A DNA stretch of 13,312 nucleotides from Chromatiales bacterium (GTDB lineage: Bacteria; Pseudomonadota; Gammaproteobacteria; UBA6429; Thiohalophilaceae): contig JAHEDB010000019.1 in assembly GCA_024641465.1 (NCBI GenBank), positions 1 to 13,312 on the forward strand. The letters run 5' to 3'. The notes below the pieces were generated by a model. It worked only from the letters and a program-made list of their open reading frames with translations. It was not told where the DNA came from and did not search any database. The translations under genes and the position numbers were made by a program. Shown piece by piece: positions 1-8,783 of the stretch (its first letter is position 1; each line of letters begins with the position of its first letter).

Positions 1-122
1 TCGAGTTTGAGCAGGGTCACTTTGAGCTTGCGGGCCTCAAGGATAGCCGCAAGCGAGGCGGAGGCGATGCCCTTGCCAAGTGAGGACACAACGCCGCCGG
101 TAATAAATATATACTTCGTCAT
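1..122 (-). CDS. pyrG: CTP synthase, N-terminal fragment (cut by window edge)
   Basis: CTP synthase makes CTP from UTP, ATP and glutamine in the cytosol, the last step of de novo pyrimidine nucleotide synthesis. Only the first 40 codons and a part codon are present; the gene runs off the left edge. The protein begins MTKYIFITGGVVSSLGKGIA and continues with an ASLAAILEARKLKVTLLKL stretch. This is the highly conserved start of the synthetase domain, including the GGVVSSLGKG nucleotide-binding loop at about residues 9-18. The start is the ATG at 120-122, which matches the usual N-terminus; no strong ribosome binding site precedes it. It lies 134 bp downstream of tilS on the same strand, the same neighbour as in Pseudomonas-type genomes. 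The glutaminase domain is outside the window. Confidence 0.95.
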   Translation of the reverse strand, partial: MTKYIFITGGVVSSLGKGIASASLAAILEARKLKVTLLKL

Positions 123-224
123 CAAATAGCCGTGTGATTGATTGAGGGGCTGAAACACGTCGTGACTGGACGCGTTCCCTCGATGGTGATTGAGGGGAAA
201 ATGTGCAGCGGTTCAGTCCGAGGT

Positions 225-253
225 ATTTTCCTTGTTTTCACGTCGGGTTTCAA
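225..253 (-). promoter_or_regulatory. Candidate sigma70-type promoter for pyrG
   Basis: Reading the minus strand, TTGAAA (complement of 248-253, five of six matches to the -35 consensus) is followed after 17 bp by GAAAAT (complement of 225-230, four of six to the -10 consensus). It starts just after the tilS stop codon and would give a leader of about 100 nt before the pyrG ATG. The match is by eye and could be chance, but spacing and place are right for a separate pyrG promoter. Confidence 0.3.
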
Positions 254-256
254 TGC

Positions 257-1594
257 TTACCGTCCGACATGTGCATTTTCCAGCGTGACCACCACTCCCT
301 CTTGTTGTGGGTTTGTCTGAAAGGGTTCGCAGATACAATAGCCCACTATTTGAGCAATGTCGTCCCCCACATAGAGCAGCGGCACCCGTTCGCGCTGCCA
401 GGGCGGCACACCCCACTCCTGAAACAGCTTTTTCAGGCTGTGGTGATGCTTGCGGCCCAGGGGCATGCACGACTCGCCACCCTGCCGAAATCGCACCGAC
501 AGGTCTTGCCCTGTCAGAAATTGTCGAGCTATCCCTTGCCCCTTGACCAGATGGGGGATCAGCACCTGCTGATGCAGGCTCAGCGCCTGTTTGCCGTCCC
601 ACGCAATGGGCAGTCCGGTTGGTAGTGGGGCAGTTTCGGGTTGCAGGGCATACAGCTCGCCACGATAGCGACGCACCTCCCCGCCCCGCCAGCTGACGAT
701 GGGCATGGCATCCCCAGCGGCCGGCAGCACCTCATGCACGATACGATTCAGATGCCGGCTATCCGGCATGGTCAAGCGACAGACATCAAACAGCCAGTAG
801 CGCAGCAGATTACGTAAGCGGGCGGCATCCAGGGCCCGCAGTGATGCGACTGTCAGGCGTTGGCCCGCCACCCGGTGCTGAGTAAAATCCTGTTCGGCCA
901 GGTCGCGCAGCAGACTGGCGCCCTCGGCCATGTGTTCGGCGACACGGCTGAGAATACTGGTCGTGGCAGGCCAGCGCTGATGTAACAGCGGCATCACCTC
1001 GTGACGCAGAAAATTGCGATCAAAACGCACATCGGTATTGCTCGGGTCATCGATCCACACCAGGCCCTGTTGAACGGCGTAATGACTCAACACCGATCGG
1101 GTGAAGTCCAATAAAGGTCTGGCGAGGCGGCCACGCCCCAGGCGCGTCAGCACTGGCATGGCCGCCAGCCCTTTTAGCCCGGCGCCGCGCAGCATCTGCA
1201 ATAACAGGGTCTCGGCCTGATCATCCTGATGATGGGCCATTAGCAATATGTCATCGTCCTGCAGGATCTCGGTAAACACGCCGTAGCGCGCTACCCGGGC
1301 GGCGGCTTCCGGGCTCTCACCTGCGGCATGGGCTGCGTTGACACGCACCACTTCGAGGGGGATCGATAACTGCGCACAAACCTGCCGACAATGCGTCTCC
1401 CATGCACCGGCCTGCATTTGCAAGCCGTGGTTAATGTGAATCGCGTGCAGTGGGGTATCCAGATGCGTTCGCAGTGTTGCCAGTGCGTGCAGCAGGACAT
1501 GGGAGTCGCAGCCGCCACTATAGGCGACCCAGTAGCGGCGGGCGGCGGGCAACTGCGCCAGCTGTTGCAACAGGTGGGCAGGCGTAAAACTCAT
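257..1594 (-). CDS. tilS: tRNA(Ile)-lysidine synthetase TilS
   Basis: TilS attaches lysine to C34 of the CAU anticodon of tRNA-Ile2, using ATP, so that the tRNA reads AUA as isoleucine; it acts in the cytosol and is normally essential. The 445-residue product is close to the usual length of about 430. The N-terminal PP-loop ATPase motif SGGCDS is at residues 26-31, followed by INHGLQ near 53-58 and AHHQDDQAET near 119-128, all typical of the N-type ATP pyrophosphatase fold. The motif NFLRHEVMPLL at about 193-203 follows. The C-terminal substrate-binding domain is present (RFRQGGE near 367-373, then the LKKLFQEWGVPPWQR stretch near 386-400), so this is the full three-domain form. The start is an ATG without an obvious Shine-Dalgarno sequence, 24 bp after the accA stop, which suggests co-transcription with accA. 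Confidence 0.96.
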   Translation of the reverse strand: MSFTPAHLLQQLAQLPAARRYWVAYSGGCDSHVLLHALATLRTHLDTPLHAIHINHGLQMQAGAWETHCRQVCAQLSIPLEVVRVNAAHAAGESPEAAARVARYGVFTEILQDDDILLMAHHQDDQAETLLLQMLRGAGLKGLAAMPVLTRLGRGRLARPLLDFTRSVLSHYAVQQGLVWIDDPSNTDVRFDRNFLRHEVMPLLHQRWPATTSILSRVAEHMAEGASLLRDLAEQDFTQHRVAGQRLTVASLRALDAARLRNLLRYWLFDVCRLTMPDSRHLNRIVHEVLPAAGDAMPIVSWRGGEVRRYRGELYALQPETAPLPTGLPIAWDGKQALSLHQQVLIPHLVKGQGIARQFLTGQDLSVRFRQGGESCMPLGRKHHHSLKKLFQEWGVPPWQRERVPLLYVGDDIAQIVGYCICEPFQTNPQQEGVVVTLENAHVGR

Positions 1595-1618
1595 GCGGTT
1601 GAGGAGTCGGTAACGGTG

Positions 1619-2578
1619 TTATTGCTCGGTGTAATTGCCGTAGTTCATCAGGCGCTCGTAGCGTTGATCAAGCAATTTATCGGTGGGAATTTCCTGTAAA
1701 TGCGTCAATGCATCCACCAGCGCCGTCTTGATGTTGGCAGCGGTGGCATCGATATCGCGATGGGCGCCGCCCAGGGGTTCCTTGATGATCAGATCCACCA
1801 GGCCCAGTTCTTTCAGGCGGTGTGCCGTCAGGCCCATGGCCTCGGCCGCATCGGCGGCCCTGTCGGAGCTCTTCCACAGGATGGAGGCGCAGCCCTCCGG
1901 CGAGATCACCGAATAGGTGCTGAATTGCATGATCAACAGCCGGTCACAGACGCCGATGGCCAGCGCGCCACCGGAACCGCCTTCCCCGATCACGGTGCTA
2001 AGGATGGGGGTCTTGAGTTTGGACATCACAAACAGATTACGGGCAATCGCCTCGCTCTGACCACGCTCCTCGGCGCCGACACCGGGATAGGCGCCGGGGG
2101 TATCGATAAAGGTCAGCACCGGCAGGTGAAAACGCTCGGCCGTTTCCATCAGCCGCATGGCCTTGCGATAACCTTCCGGGCGGGGCATACCAAAATTGCG
2201 TTGTACCTTCTCCTTGGTGTCGCGGCCCTTTTGCTGACCGATGATCATCACCGGGACGCCATCGAGCCGGGCCAGACCGCCGACGATAGCCTTGTCATCG
2301 GCAAAGGCCCGATCACCGTGCAGTTCTTCAAAATCGGTAAAGATGCGTTGTACATAATCGAGGAAATAGGGGCGTTGCGGATGACGCGCCAGTTGCGCGA
2401 TTTGCGCGGCCTTGAGGTTGGAGAAGATCGATTCGGTCAGGTCACGGCTTTTGGATTGCAGGCGGGAGATCTCGTCACTGAGATTGATCTCGGAGTCCGA
2501 GCCCACATAGCGCAGCTCTTCGATCTTGGCTTCCAGCTCGGCAATCGGTTGTTCAAAGTCGAGAAAATTCAGATTCAT
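1619..2578 (-). CDS. accA: Acetyl-CoA carboxylase, carboxyltransferase subunit alpha
   Basis: AccA pairs with AccD to move the carboxyl group from carboxybiotin on AccB to acetyl-CoA, giving malonyl-CoA, the first committed step of fatty acid synthesis in the cytosol. The product is 319 residues, the same length as the E. coli protein, and begins MNLNFLDFEQPIAELEAKIE, almost the E. coli sequence. The crotonase-like carboxyltransferase fold is marked by IAQLARHPQRPY (60-71), GYRKAMRLM (136-144), the PGAYPG loop (161-166) and the oxyanion-forming GEGGSGG (198-204), then STYSVISPEGCASILWK. The N-terminal 50 residues look like the expected helical, partly coiled-coil extension. The gene lies 110 bp after dnaE and 24 bp before tilS. 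AccD is not in the window, which is normal because it lies elsewhere in most gammaproteobacteria. Confidence 0.98.
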   Translation of the reverse strand: MNLNFLDFEQPIAELEAKIEELRYVGSDSEINLSDEISRLQSKSRDLTESIFSNLKAAQIAQLARHPQRPYFLDYVQRIFTDFEELHGDRAFADDKAIVGGLARLDGVPVMIIGQQKGRDTKEKVQRNFGMPRPEGYRKAMRLMETAERFHLPVLTFIDTPGAYPGVGAEERGQSEAIARNLFVMSKLKTPILSTVIGEGGSGGALAIGVCDRLLIMQFSTYSVISPEGCASILWKSSDRAADAAEAMGLTAHRLKELGLVDLIIKEPLGGAHRDIDATAANIKTALVDALTHLQEIPTDKLLDQRYERLMNYGNYTEQ

Positions 2579-2688
2579 GGTTCAACGTCATCCACATATT
2601 ATTTGATTTAGTATTCGGCAAGTTTATCACACCCCGGATCACTCGCCACTTGAAACCCGCCACAAACGAGTCCAAAAACCCCGCTTGT

Positions 2689-5600
2689 TCAATAAATAAC
2701 ATCGATCTGCCCGGATCCTGCCAGGTCCCTGAGGCGATGCAGCAGCTCGTCGGTGGGGTGTACGGACCAGCCCTCCCCCAGCGGTAACATCGCCCGGGCG
2801 CCGTTAGTTTCATAATCGATCACCACCGGACAAAACCCCTCGCGGTAGGGTTGCAGGGTCTTTTGCAGGGCGCTGACGAAGCCGTTGGCGGCCTTGTGCC
2901 GGTCGACCCGCACCAGCAGGCGCTTGGCAAAATGCTCCCGCGCCTGGTCGATATCATAGATATTCTTAGCGCTCATTTTATAACCACCGCTGTAGTCATC
3001 GAGACTGACCTCACCCTCGACCACGATCAGCCGGTCTTTCGACAGCAGGTCACGGTGCCGTTGATAACCCTCGGCGAATACCGCCAGTTCGATGCGGGCG
3101 CTGCGGTCATCAATGGTGATAAAGGCCATTTTATCGCCCCGGCGGGTATTCATGGTGCGCAGGGCAACGATCAGACCGGCCACCACCAGGGTCTGGTTAC
3201 GGGTCGGTTTCAATTCCACGATCCGGCAACTGGTAAATTTCTTCAACTCGGGCAGGTAACGGTCGATGGGATGCCCGGTCAGGTACAGGCCGAGGGTCTG
3301 TTTCTCGCTCTGCAGGCGCTGGTCGTCCTGCCATTCTGGCAGGCGATGGTAGGTCCCCGGCCCTTTTTCCTGCGTTACCGGGGTGATGCCGAACAGGTCC
3401 TGGATACCGGCCTCGGCGTTGCGGCTGTGTTGTTCGGCGATCTTCAGCGCCGCCGGCAGGGTTGCCATGAGGGTGGCGCGGGTCTCGCCAAACACGTCCA
3501 GCGCGCCGGATAGCACCAGCCCCTCGAGGGTGCGGCGATTGACCTTGCGCAGATCCACTCGCTGACAGAAATCAAACAGGTCGGCGAAATCAGCCCGCCG
3601 CTGGCGCTCCTCGATAATGCCATCGATGGCGGCCTGACCCACGCCCTTGATCGCCCCCAGACCGTAGACGATGGTCCGCTCGTCCTTGGCGGTGAACGGG
3701 TATTCGCAGGCATTGATATTGGGGGTGACCACATCGAGTTTCATGTCACGGCACTCATCGATCAGGGTCACCACCTTGTCGGTGTTATCCATATCCGCCG
3801 ACAGCACCGCCGCCATAAACGGCGCCGGGAAATGCGCCTTGAGCCAGGCGGTCTGGTAGGAGACCAGGGCGTAGGCGGCGGAGTGGGATTTGTTGAAGCC
3901 GTAACCGGCAAACTTTTCCATCAGGTCGAAGATGTAGGTCGCGGTCTTTTCCTCCACGCCCCGCTCCAGCGAACCCTTGACGAAAATATCGCGCTGCTTG
4001 GCCATCTCCTCGGGCTTTTTCTTGCCCATGGCGCGGCGCAGCATATCCGCGCCGCCGAGGGTATATCCCGCCAGCACCTGGGCGATCTGCATCACCTGTT
4101 CCTGGTACAGGATGACGCCATAGGTCGGCTTGAGGATCGGCTCCAGGTCCGGGTGGGGATACTCAACCTTGGCGCGACCGTGCTTACGGTTGATGAAGTC
4201 ATCCACCATGCCCGATTGCAGGGGGCCGGGGCGGAATAGCGCCACCAGGGCGATGATGTCCTCAAAGGTATCGGGTTGCAGGCGCTTGATCAGGTCTTTC
4301 ATGCCCCGCGATTCGAGCTGGAATACCGCCGTGGTGCCGCAGTCCTTGAGGAGGCGGAAGGTCGCCTCATCCTGCATGCCGATGGCGGTAATGTCTATCG
4401 GCGGCTTGCCCTCTTTCGCCAGGCGCCGGTTAATGGCCCGCACCGCCCAGTCGATAATGGTCAGGGTGCGCAGCCCCAGAAAGTCGAATTTGACCAGGCC
4501 GATGGCCTCCACGTCGTCCTTGTCGAACTGGGTCACCAGACTGCCGCCACCCTGTTCGCAATACAGCGGGGTGAAGTCGGTCAATTTGGAGGGGGCAATC
4601 ACCACCCCCCCGGCGTGCTTGCCGGCATTGCGCGACAGGCCTTCGAGGGAACGGGCCATGTCGATCAGGGCCTGCACTTCCTCGTCCTGTTCATACAGTT
4701 CCTTGAGGGCCTCTTCCTGCTCGAGGGCCTTCTCCAGGGTGATGCCGATCTCGAAGGGGATCAGCTTGGCGATACGATCGACGAAGCCATAGGGGTGGCC
4801 CAGCACCCGGCCCACGTCACGAATAACGGCCTTGGCGGCCATCGAGCCGTAGGTGATGATCTGCGAGACCCGATCGCGGCCATAGCGCTCGGCCACATAC
4901 TCGATCACCCGGTCACGGCCTTCCATACAGAAGTCGACGTCAAAGTCGGGCATGGAGACACGTTCCGGATTGAGGAAACGTTCGAACAGCAGGTCATATT
5001 CGAGGGGGTCCAGGTCGGTGATGGTCAGGGCATAGGCCACCAGGGAACCGGCCCCGGAACCGCGCCCCGGCCCCACCGGCACGCCGTTGTCCTTGGCCCA
5101 TTTGATGAAGTCCGCGACGATCAAAAAGTAACCGGGGAACCCCATGTCGTTGATGACCTTGAGTTCCAGTTCCAGCCGATCCACGTATTCCTGATGCCGG
5201 GTCGGGTAGTCGCTCGCCGCCGGATTGAGGATGGTCTTGAGTCGTGCCGCCAGGCCCTGCCGTGATTCCGCGGCCAGGTACTCGGCGATGGTCATGCCCG
5301 GCGGTACCGGGTAATCGGGCAGATAGTTCTCACCCAGGGTCAGTTCCAGATTACAGCGTTTGGCGATCTCCACGGTATTGGCGATGGCCTCGGGCAGATC
5401 GGCAAACAGGGCCTGCATCTCCTCGGGGCTGCGCAGGTATTGCTGTTCGGAGTGGCGCCGCGGTCGGCGCGGGTCATCGATGGTGCGACCGTCGTGGATG
5501 CAGACCCGCACCTCGTGGGCGCCAAAGTCCGCCTGCTCTAAAAAGTGCACATCATTGGTCGCCACCACGGGGATATCGCGGCGGATCGCCAGATCCACGG

Positions 5601-6150
5601 CGGCGTGGATATAGGCCTCCTCCCCGTCCCGGCCGGTGCGTTGCAGCTCCAGATAGAAGCAATTGGGGAACCAGGCCTGCCATTCGGCCAGCAGGCGTTC
5701 GGCCTCGACGCGATTGTCGGCCAACAGGGCCTGACCGATATCCCCGGCCACGCCACCGGACAGGGCGATCAGGCCGTTGCTGTAACCGGTCAGCCAGGCC
5801 TTGTCGAGCATGGGGATACCACGATGCTGGCCTTCAAGATAGGTTTTGGACACCAGATGGGTCAGGTTGCGATACCCCTCATTGTCCTTACAGAGCAGCA
5901 CCAGGCGGCTCGGCTGATGGGGATTGTGTTCATTATGCACCCACAGGTCGGCGCCGATGATCGGCTTGACCCCGGCGGACATCGCGGCGCGATAGAACTT
6001 CACCATGGCGAACATATTGCCCTGATCGGTCACCGCCACCGCTGGCATGTGCTGCTCTGCCACGGTCTTCGCCAGGGGCTTGAGGCGGATCAGCCCGTCG
6101 ACCAGGGAATATTCAGAGTGTAAATGGAGATGGACAAAGCTCGGCTGCAT
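2689..6150 (-). CDS. dnaE: DNA polymerase III subunit alpha
   Basis: DnaE is the catalytic subunit of the replicative DNA polymerase III holoenzyme. From the ATG at 6150 it has 1153 residues (E. coli has 1160). The open frame extends to a TTG at 6159, but the ATG gives the usual N-terminus MQPSFVHLHLHSEYS; neither has a good ribosome binding site. Domains in order: PHP (about 1-270), family C polymerase core with the metal-binding aspartates of PDFDVDF (D402 and D404) and of KFDFLGLRTL (D556), fingers with PGPLQSGMVDDFINRKHGR near 642-660, a helix-hairpin-helix region (GLGAIKGVGQAAI near 830-842), a likely internal beta-clamp-binding motif QDLFG (917-921), an OB fold (about 985-1065) and a C-terminal tau-binding region. 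The PHP site keeps H9, H11, D18, D200 and H202 but has Q43, D68, R82 and G133 where active PHP domains carry metal ligands, so it is probably inactive as a nuclease and proofreading would depend on DnaQ. It is 129 bp downstream of the kinase gene. Confidence 0.98.
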   Translation of the reverse strand: MQPSFVHLHLHSEYSLVDGLIRLKPLAKTVAEQHMPAVAVTDQGNMFAMVKFYRAAMSAGVKPIIGADLWVHNEHNPHQPSRLVLLCKDNEGYRNLTHLVSKTYLEGQHRGIPMLDKAWLTGYSNGLIALSGGVAGDIGQALLADNRVEAERLLAEWQAWFPNCFYLELQRTGRDGEEAYIHAAVDLAIRRDIPVVATNDVHFLEQADFGAHEVRVCIHDGRTIDDPRRPRRHSEQQYLRSPEEMQALFADLPEAIANTVEIAKRCNLELTLGENYLPDYPVPPGMTIAEYLAAESRQGLAARLKTILNPAASDYPTRHQEYVDRLELELKVINDMGFPGYFLIVADFIKWAKDNGVPVGPGRGSGAGSLVAYALTITDLDPLEYDLLFERFLNPERVSMPDFDVDFCMEGRDRVIEYVAERYGRDRVSQIITYGSMAAKAVIRDVGRVLGHPYGFVDRIAKLIPFEIGITLEKALEQEEALKELYEQDEEVQALIDMARSLEGLSRNAGKHAGGVVIAPSKLTDFTPLYCEQGGGSLVTQFDKDDVEAIGLVKFDFLGLRTLTIIDWAVRAINRRLAKEGKPPIDITAIGMQDEATFRLLKDCGTTAVFQLESRGMKDLIKRLQPDTFEDIIALVALFRPGPLQSGMVDDFINRKHGRAKVEYPHPDLEPILKPTYGVILYQEQVMQIAQVLAGYTLGGADMLRRAMGKKKPEEMAKQRDIFVKGSLERGVEEKTATYIFDLMEKFAGYGFNKSHSAAYALVSYQTAWLKAHFPAPFMAAVLSADMDNTDKVVTLIDECRDMKLDVVTPNINACEYPFTAKDERTIVYGLGAIKGVGQAAIDGIIEERQRRADFADLFDFCQRVDLRKVNRRTLEGLVLSGALDVFGETRATLMATLPAALKIAEQHSRNAEAGIQDLFGITPVTQEKGPGTYHRLPEWQDDQRLQSEKQTLGLYLTGHPIDRYLPELKKFTSCRIVELKPTRNQTLVVAGLIVALRTMNTRRGDKMAFITIDDRSARIELAVFAEGYQRHRDLLSKDRLIVVEGEVSLDDYSGGYKMSAKNIYDIDQAREHFAKRLLVRVDRHKAANGFVSALQKTLQPYREGFCPVVIDYETNGARAMLPLGEGWSVHPTDELLHRLRDLAGSGQIDVIY

Positions 6151-6279
6151 AGCCGGCAAGTGTCAGATCATTCAGGCCGTCATGCAAGGGTCGACCCCGG
6201 TATATTTTTTTTCGCTTTGCACAAAATCAATGGCTTAGATCAGATGGTGAAAAAACAATCATGCTGCGGAGATAAATGA

Positions 6280-8640
6280 TCAGGAACCGGCTTGCTGTGA
6301 CTTTCGCGTGGATTTGACCTTAGCTTCACTCTGACACGACATTTCCACCCAAAACACCGAGCCTTTATCGAGTTCACTGTGAAAACCCAGTTCACCACCG
6401 AGCATTTCAACGATCTTTTTACTGATCATCAGGCCGATACCGGTGCCTTCAATAGTACTCGCTTCGGCGCCCAGTCTATTAAAGGCCTTGAATAATTCGG
6501 ACTGACGATCATGCGGGATGCCCAGGCCGGTATCCGCCACACTCATGCGTACCCGCCGTGAACCGCAGGCCTCGCAGGTCACCGTCACCGTGCCGTGTGG
6601 ACGGTTGTACTTGATGGCATTGGACATCAGATTGAACAGGACCTGTTTCAGCTTGGTGCGATCCGCGCTGACCAGAATATCATCACATTGCTCAATATGA
6701 AAATCCAGCTGTATATGGTTGACCTCCGCCATGGGGATCATCATGCTGTAGCTCTCCAGCAAGACATCGATCACCGGTATTTCTTCAATACACAACTGCA
6801 TCTTGCCCGCTTCGATCTTCGCCAGGTCCAGTACCTCATCGATCAGTTCCAGCAGGTGATTACCGGCCTTGAGTATTTCATCCAGGCTGTCCTGTTGATG
6901 TTCCTGCAGGGGTTGTTGTGCATCAGATTCGAGTAATTGTGCAAAACCGATGATGGCATTCAGTGGCGTGCGCAGCTCATGACTCATGCGTGACAGAAAC
7001 TCTGACTTGGCGCTATTGGCCTGCACGGCAAATTCCTTCTGCGTCGCCAGGTCACGCTCAAGCTGTTTGCGCCGGGTGGTGTCCTGTACGATGCCGAGCA
7101 TACGCACCGGTTTGCCCGCATCATCACGTATGACATCGCCCTTCTGTAATAACCAGCGTACAGAACCGTCGGAAAATACAACCCGGTGTTCTACCTCATA
7201 GGCATTATTAGCGGTTGAGCAGGCCTCGATAGCCGTCACTACCTTGTGTTTATCGTCGGGATGAACGGCGGCCAAAAACGCCTCATAGGAGGGGCTGATC
7301 ATGTTAATACCATAACCCAATAGCGGTGCAATCTTTTCCGACCAATGCATGGCCTTGCTTTGAAAATTCAGGTCCCAGCTGCCGATATTGGCAAAGTATT
7401 GACTGAACCGCAGACGCTCTTCCTTTTTCTCGATCTCTTTTCGCTGGACCTCATTTTTTACCAGCGCGACTTCCAGTTCATTTTTCAGCCGACTCAGCCA
7501 ACGGGAACGTTTCACCCTGGCGACAATCGTCGACAGCAGGTGTTGCTGAATCACCGGCTTGGTGAGAAAGGCATCGCCGCCCAGATCAAGGGCGTAGAGC
7601 TGTTTATCCATATCTGTCTCTGAGGAGAGAAACACGATGGGCATGGTGGTATAGGTTTCATCCTGCCGAATCACCGCCGCCAGTTCCAGGCCGCTGCACT
7701 GTGGCATATAGACATCCATCATTACCAGATCGGGCTGCCAGTCCTGTAAACGCTCCAGCACCTGCAGGGGATTGGTGATTACCTGGGTCAGCATACCGGC
7801 ACCATGTAGCAGTGCGGCATAATATTCCGCCAGTTCAAGATCGTCATCGACGATCATGACTCGATACGGGGCATGAGGTATGCGGTGCGTCAACCCACCC
7901 AGGGTCTGCACCAGCTTGTCGACATCCAGTGGCTTGGAAAAATAACGACTGGCGCCGGCCTTGACCGCGGCCAGACGCGCCGTCATGTCATTCCGGACCG
8001 AAATAAAAATGAGTGGCGGTGCAGGCTGGTAGAGCCGCTTAACCTCCAACATGGCCTCCGCCCCACCTTCGCTGCCTTCAGGAAAACTCATATCCATGAT
8101 GATCGCTTCAGGTTTTTGTTTGCGGTAGGCCTGTTTAAATGCCGCCAGCGCGGAAAACGTTTTAACGATATAGTGCTCTCTGGCCAGTTCCGAGGAAAGT
8201 TTATCTGCGGTGTGTCGATCATCGTCAACAACATAAACCAGCTTCTCAGCAGCATCTCCTGCCTGATACCCGGCCAATGCCATTTCATCCTGCTGGATTG
8301 TGGCATCGCCGGATTCATTGTGTAATTCCGCCACAAGGCCGGTTATTTTCTCCTGCTCATCTGCATCGGGTTGCCGACCCTCTTCAAGTATACGGGAGAT
8401 TAACCTGTCCAGTTCTTTTGCCAGGCGACTGACTGAGATCGCGCCAAAGGTCGCGCCGGAACCGGACAGGGTATGGACGGCGTGCTGCAGGGCAGGCAAG
8501 GCCTGCTCCTGCTCGGCAGGGTTTTGGGATTTTTCCCAGAGTGTGGTGATGTGCTGGATTTTTTCAGGCAGGCTAATCAGGTAACTCTTGCGCAAGGCGG
8601 CAATACGTTCCTCAATACTGTTGGTGCTGGCCTCAGTCAT
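6280..8640 (-). CDS. Soluble hybrid sensor histidine kinase (Hpt-REC-REC-PAS-HisKA-HATPase)
   Basis: A 786-residue multidomain phosphorelay protein. An N-terminal Hpt domain (about 15-110) carries H56 in AVHTLSGSGATFG, matching the Hpt pattern HxLxG. Receiver 1 (about 134-250) has the acidic cluster D139-D141, phosphoacceptor D183 and K236. Receiver 2 (about 259-375) has D265-D267, D309 in MMDVYMP and K361. A linker with coiled-coil character (about 385-412) leads to a PAS domain with PAC (about 412-525, WSEKIAPLLGY and the closing GIVQDTTRRK). The HisKA domain has H554 in SHELRTPLNAI, and the HATPase has N674 in the N box, DTGLGIP (703-709) and GTGIGL (732-737). All phosphotransfer residues are present, so it looks active. 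There is no membrane segment or signal peptide, so it should act in the cytosol, sensing through PAS or by partners. No response regulator with an output domain lies nearby; signal and target are unknown. It interrupts the usual rnhB-dnaE order. The ATG start has no clear Shine-Dalgarno sequence. Confidence 0.93.
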   Translation of the reverse strand: MTEASTNSIEERIAALRKSYLISLPEKIQHITTLWEKSQNPAEQEQALPALQHAVHTLSGSGATFGAISVSRLAKELDRLISRILEEGRQPDADEQEKITGLVAELHNESGDATIQQDEMALAGYQAGDAAEKLVYVVDDDRHTADKLSSELAREHYIVKTFSALAAFKQAYRKQKPEAIIMDMSFPEGSEGGAEAMLEVKRLYQPAPPLIFISVRNDMTARLAAVKAGASRYFSKPLDVDKLVQTLGGLTHRIPHAPYRVMIVDDDLELAEYYAALLHGAGMLTQVITNPLQVLERLQDWQPDLVMMDVYMPQCSGLELAAVIRQDETYTTMPIVFLSSETDMDKQLYALDLGGDAFLTKPVIQQHLLSTIVARVKRSRWLSRLKNELEVALVKNEVQRKEIEKKEERLRFSQYFANIGSWDLNFQSKAMHWSEKIAPLLGYGINMISPSYEAFLAAVHPDDKHKVVTAIEACSTANNAYEVEHRVVFSDGSVRWLLQKGDVIRDDAGKPVRMLGIVQDTTRRKQLERDLATQKEFAVQANSAKSEFLSRMSHELRTPLNAIIGFAQLLESDAQQPLQEHQQDSLDEILKAGNHLLELIDEVLDLAKIEAGKMQLCIEEIPVIDVLLESYSMMIPMAEVNHIQLDFHIEQCDDILVSADRTKLKQVLFNLMSNAIKYNRPHGTVTVTCEACGSRRVRMSVADTGLGIPHDRQSELFKAFNRLGAEASTIEGTGIGLMISKKIVEMLGGELGFHSELDKGSVFWVEMSCQSEAKVKSTRKSQQAGS

Positions 8641-8699
8641 ATTATTGATTTGCGTTCCGCCCCGGTTTCTTATCGTGTATCAATCGCTGCTGCCCTAAT

Positions 8700-8708
8700 C
8701 TTATAGCA
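8700..8708 (-). promoter_or_regulatory. Candidate extended -10 promoter for the hybrid kinase
   Basis: On the minus strand the sequence reads TGCTATAAG, an extended -10 element (TGn followed by TATAAG, five of six to consensus), about 60 bp upstream of the kinase ATG. No good -35 hexamer lies 17 bp further up, as is common for extended -10 promoters. It sits in the 143-bp gap between the HNH gene and the kinase, so the kinase could be transcribed on its own. Assigned by eye only. Confidence 0.35.
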
Positions 8709-8783
8709 GTATTAGACCACATGCCCCCTCCCGACAATAGAATTTACCAGGATTTGCAATCATTGACCGTCAGATACAATGAC

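Noticed and set aside
139..197. Direct repeat TGATTGAGGGG at 139-149 and 187-197 in the pyrG leader
   Set aside because: Eleven bases, two copies, no further copy seen and no known regulator pattern; may be chance.
1700..2611. 303-codon open frame on the plus strand opposite accA
   Set aside because: It lies fully across accA, whose protein is unmistakable. The antisense product has no recognisable motif and is rich in His, Gly and Gln, as expected from the reverse complement of a biased coding sequence.
4276..5265. 329-codon and other long plus-strand open frames opposite dnaE (also 5244-5960 and 4130-4792)
   Set aside because: All are antisense to conserved dnaE codons, overlap one another and show no family features; they are by-products of codon bias.
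6250..6282. Possible rho-independent terminator after the hybrid kinase (ATCAT/ATGAT stem then six T on the minus strand)
   Set aside because: The stem has only five Watson-Crick pairs plus two G-U pairs, is AT-rich with a 13-nt loop, and overlaps the stop codon; too weak to call.
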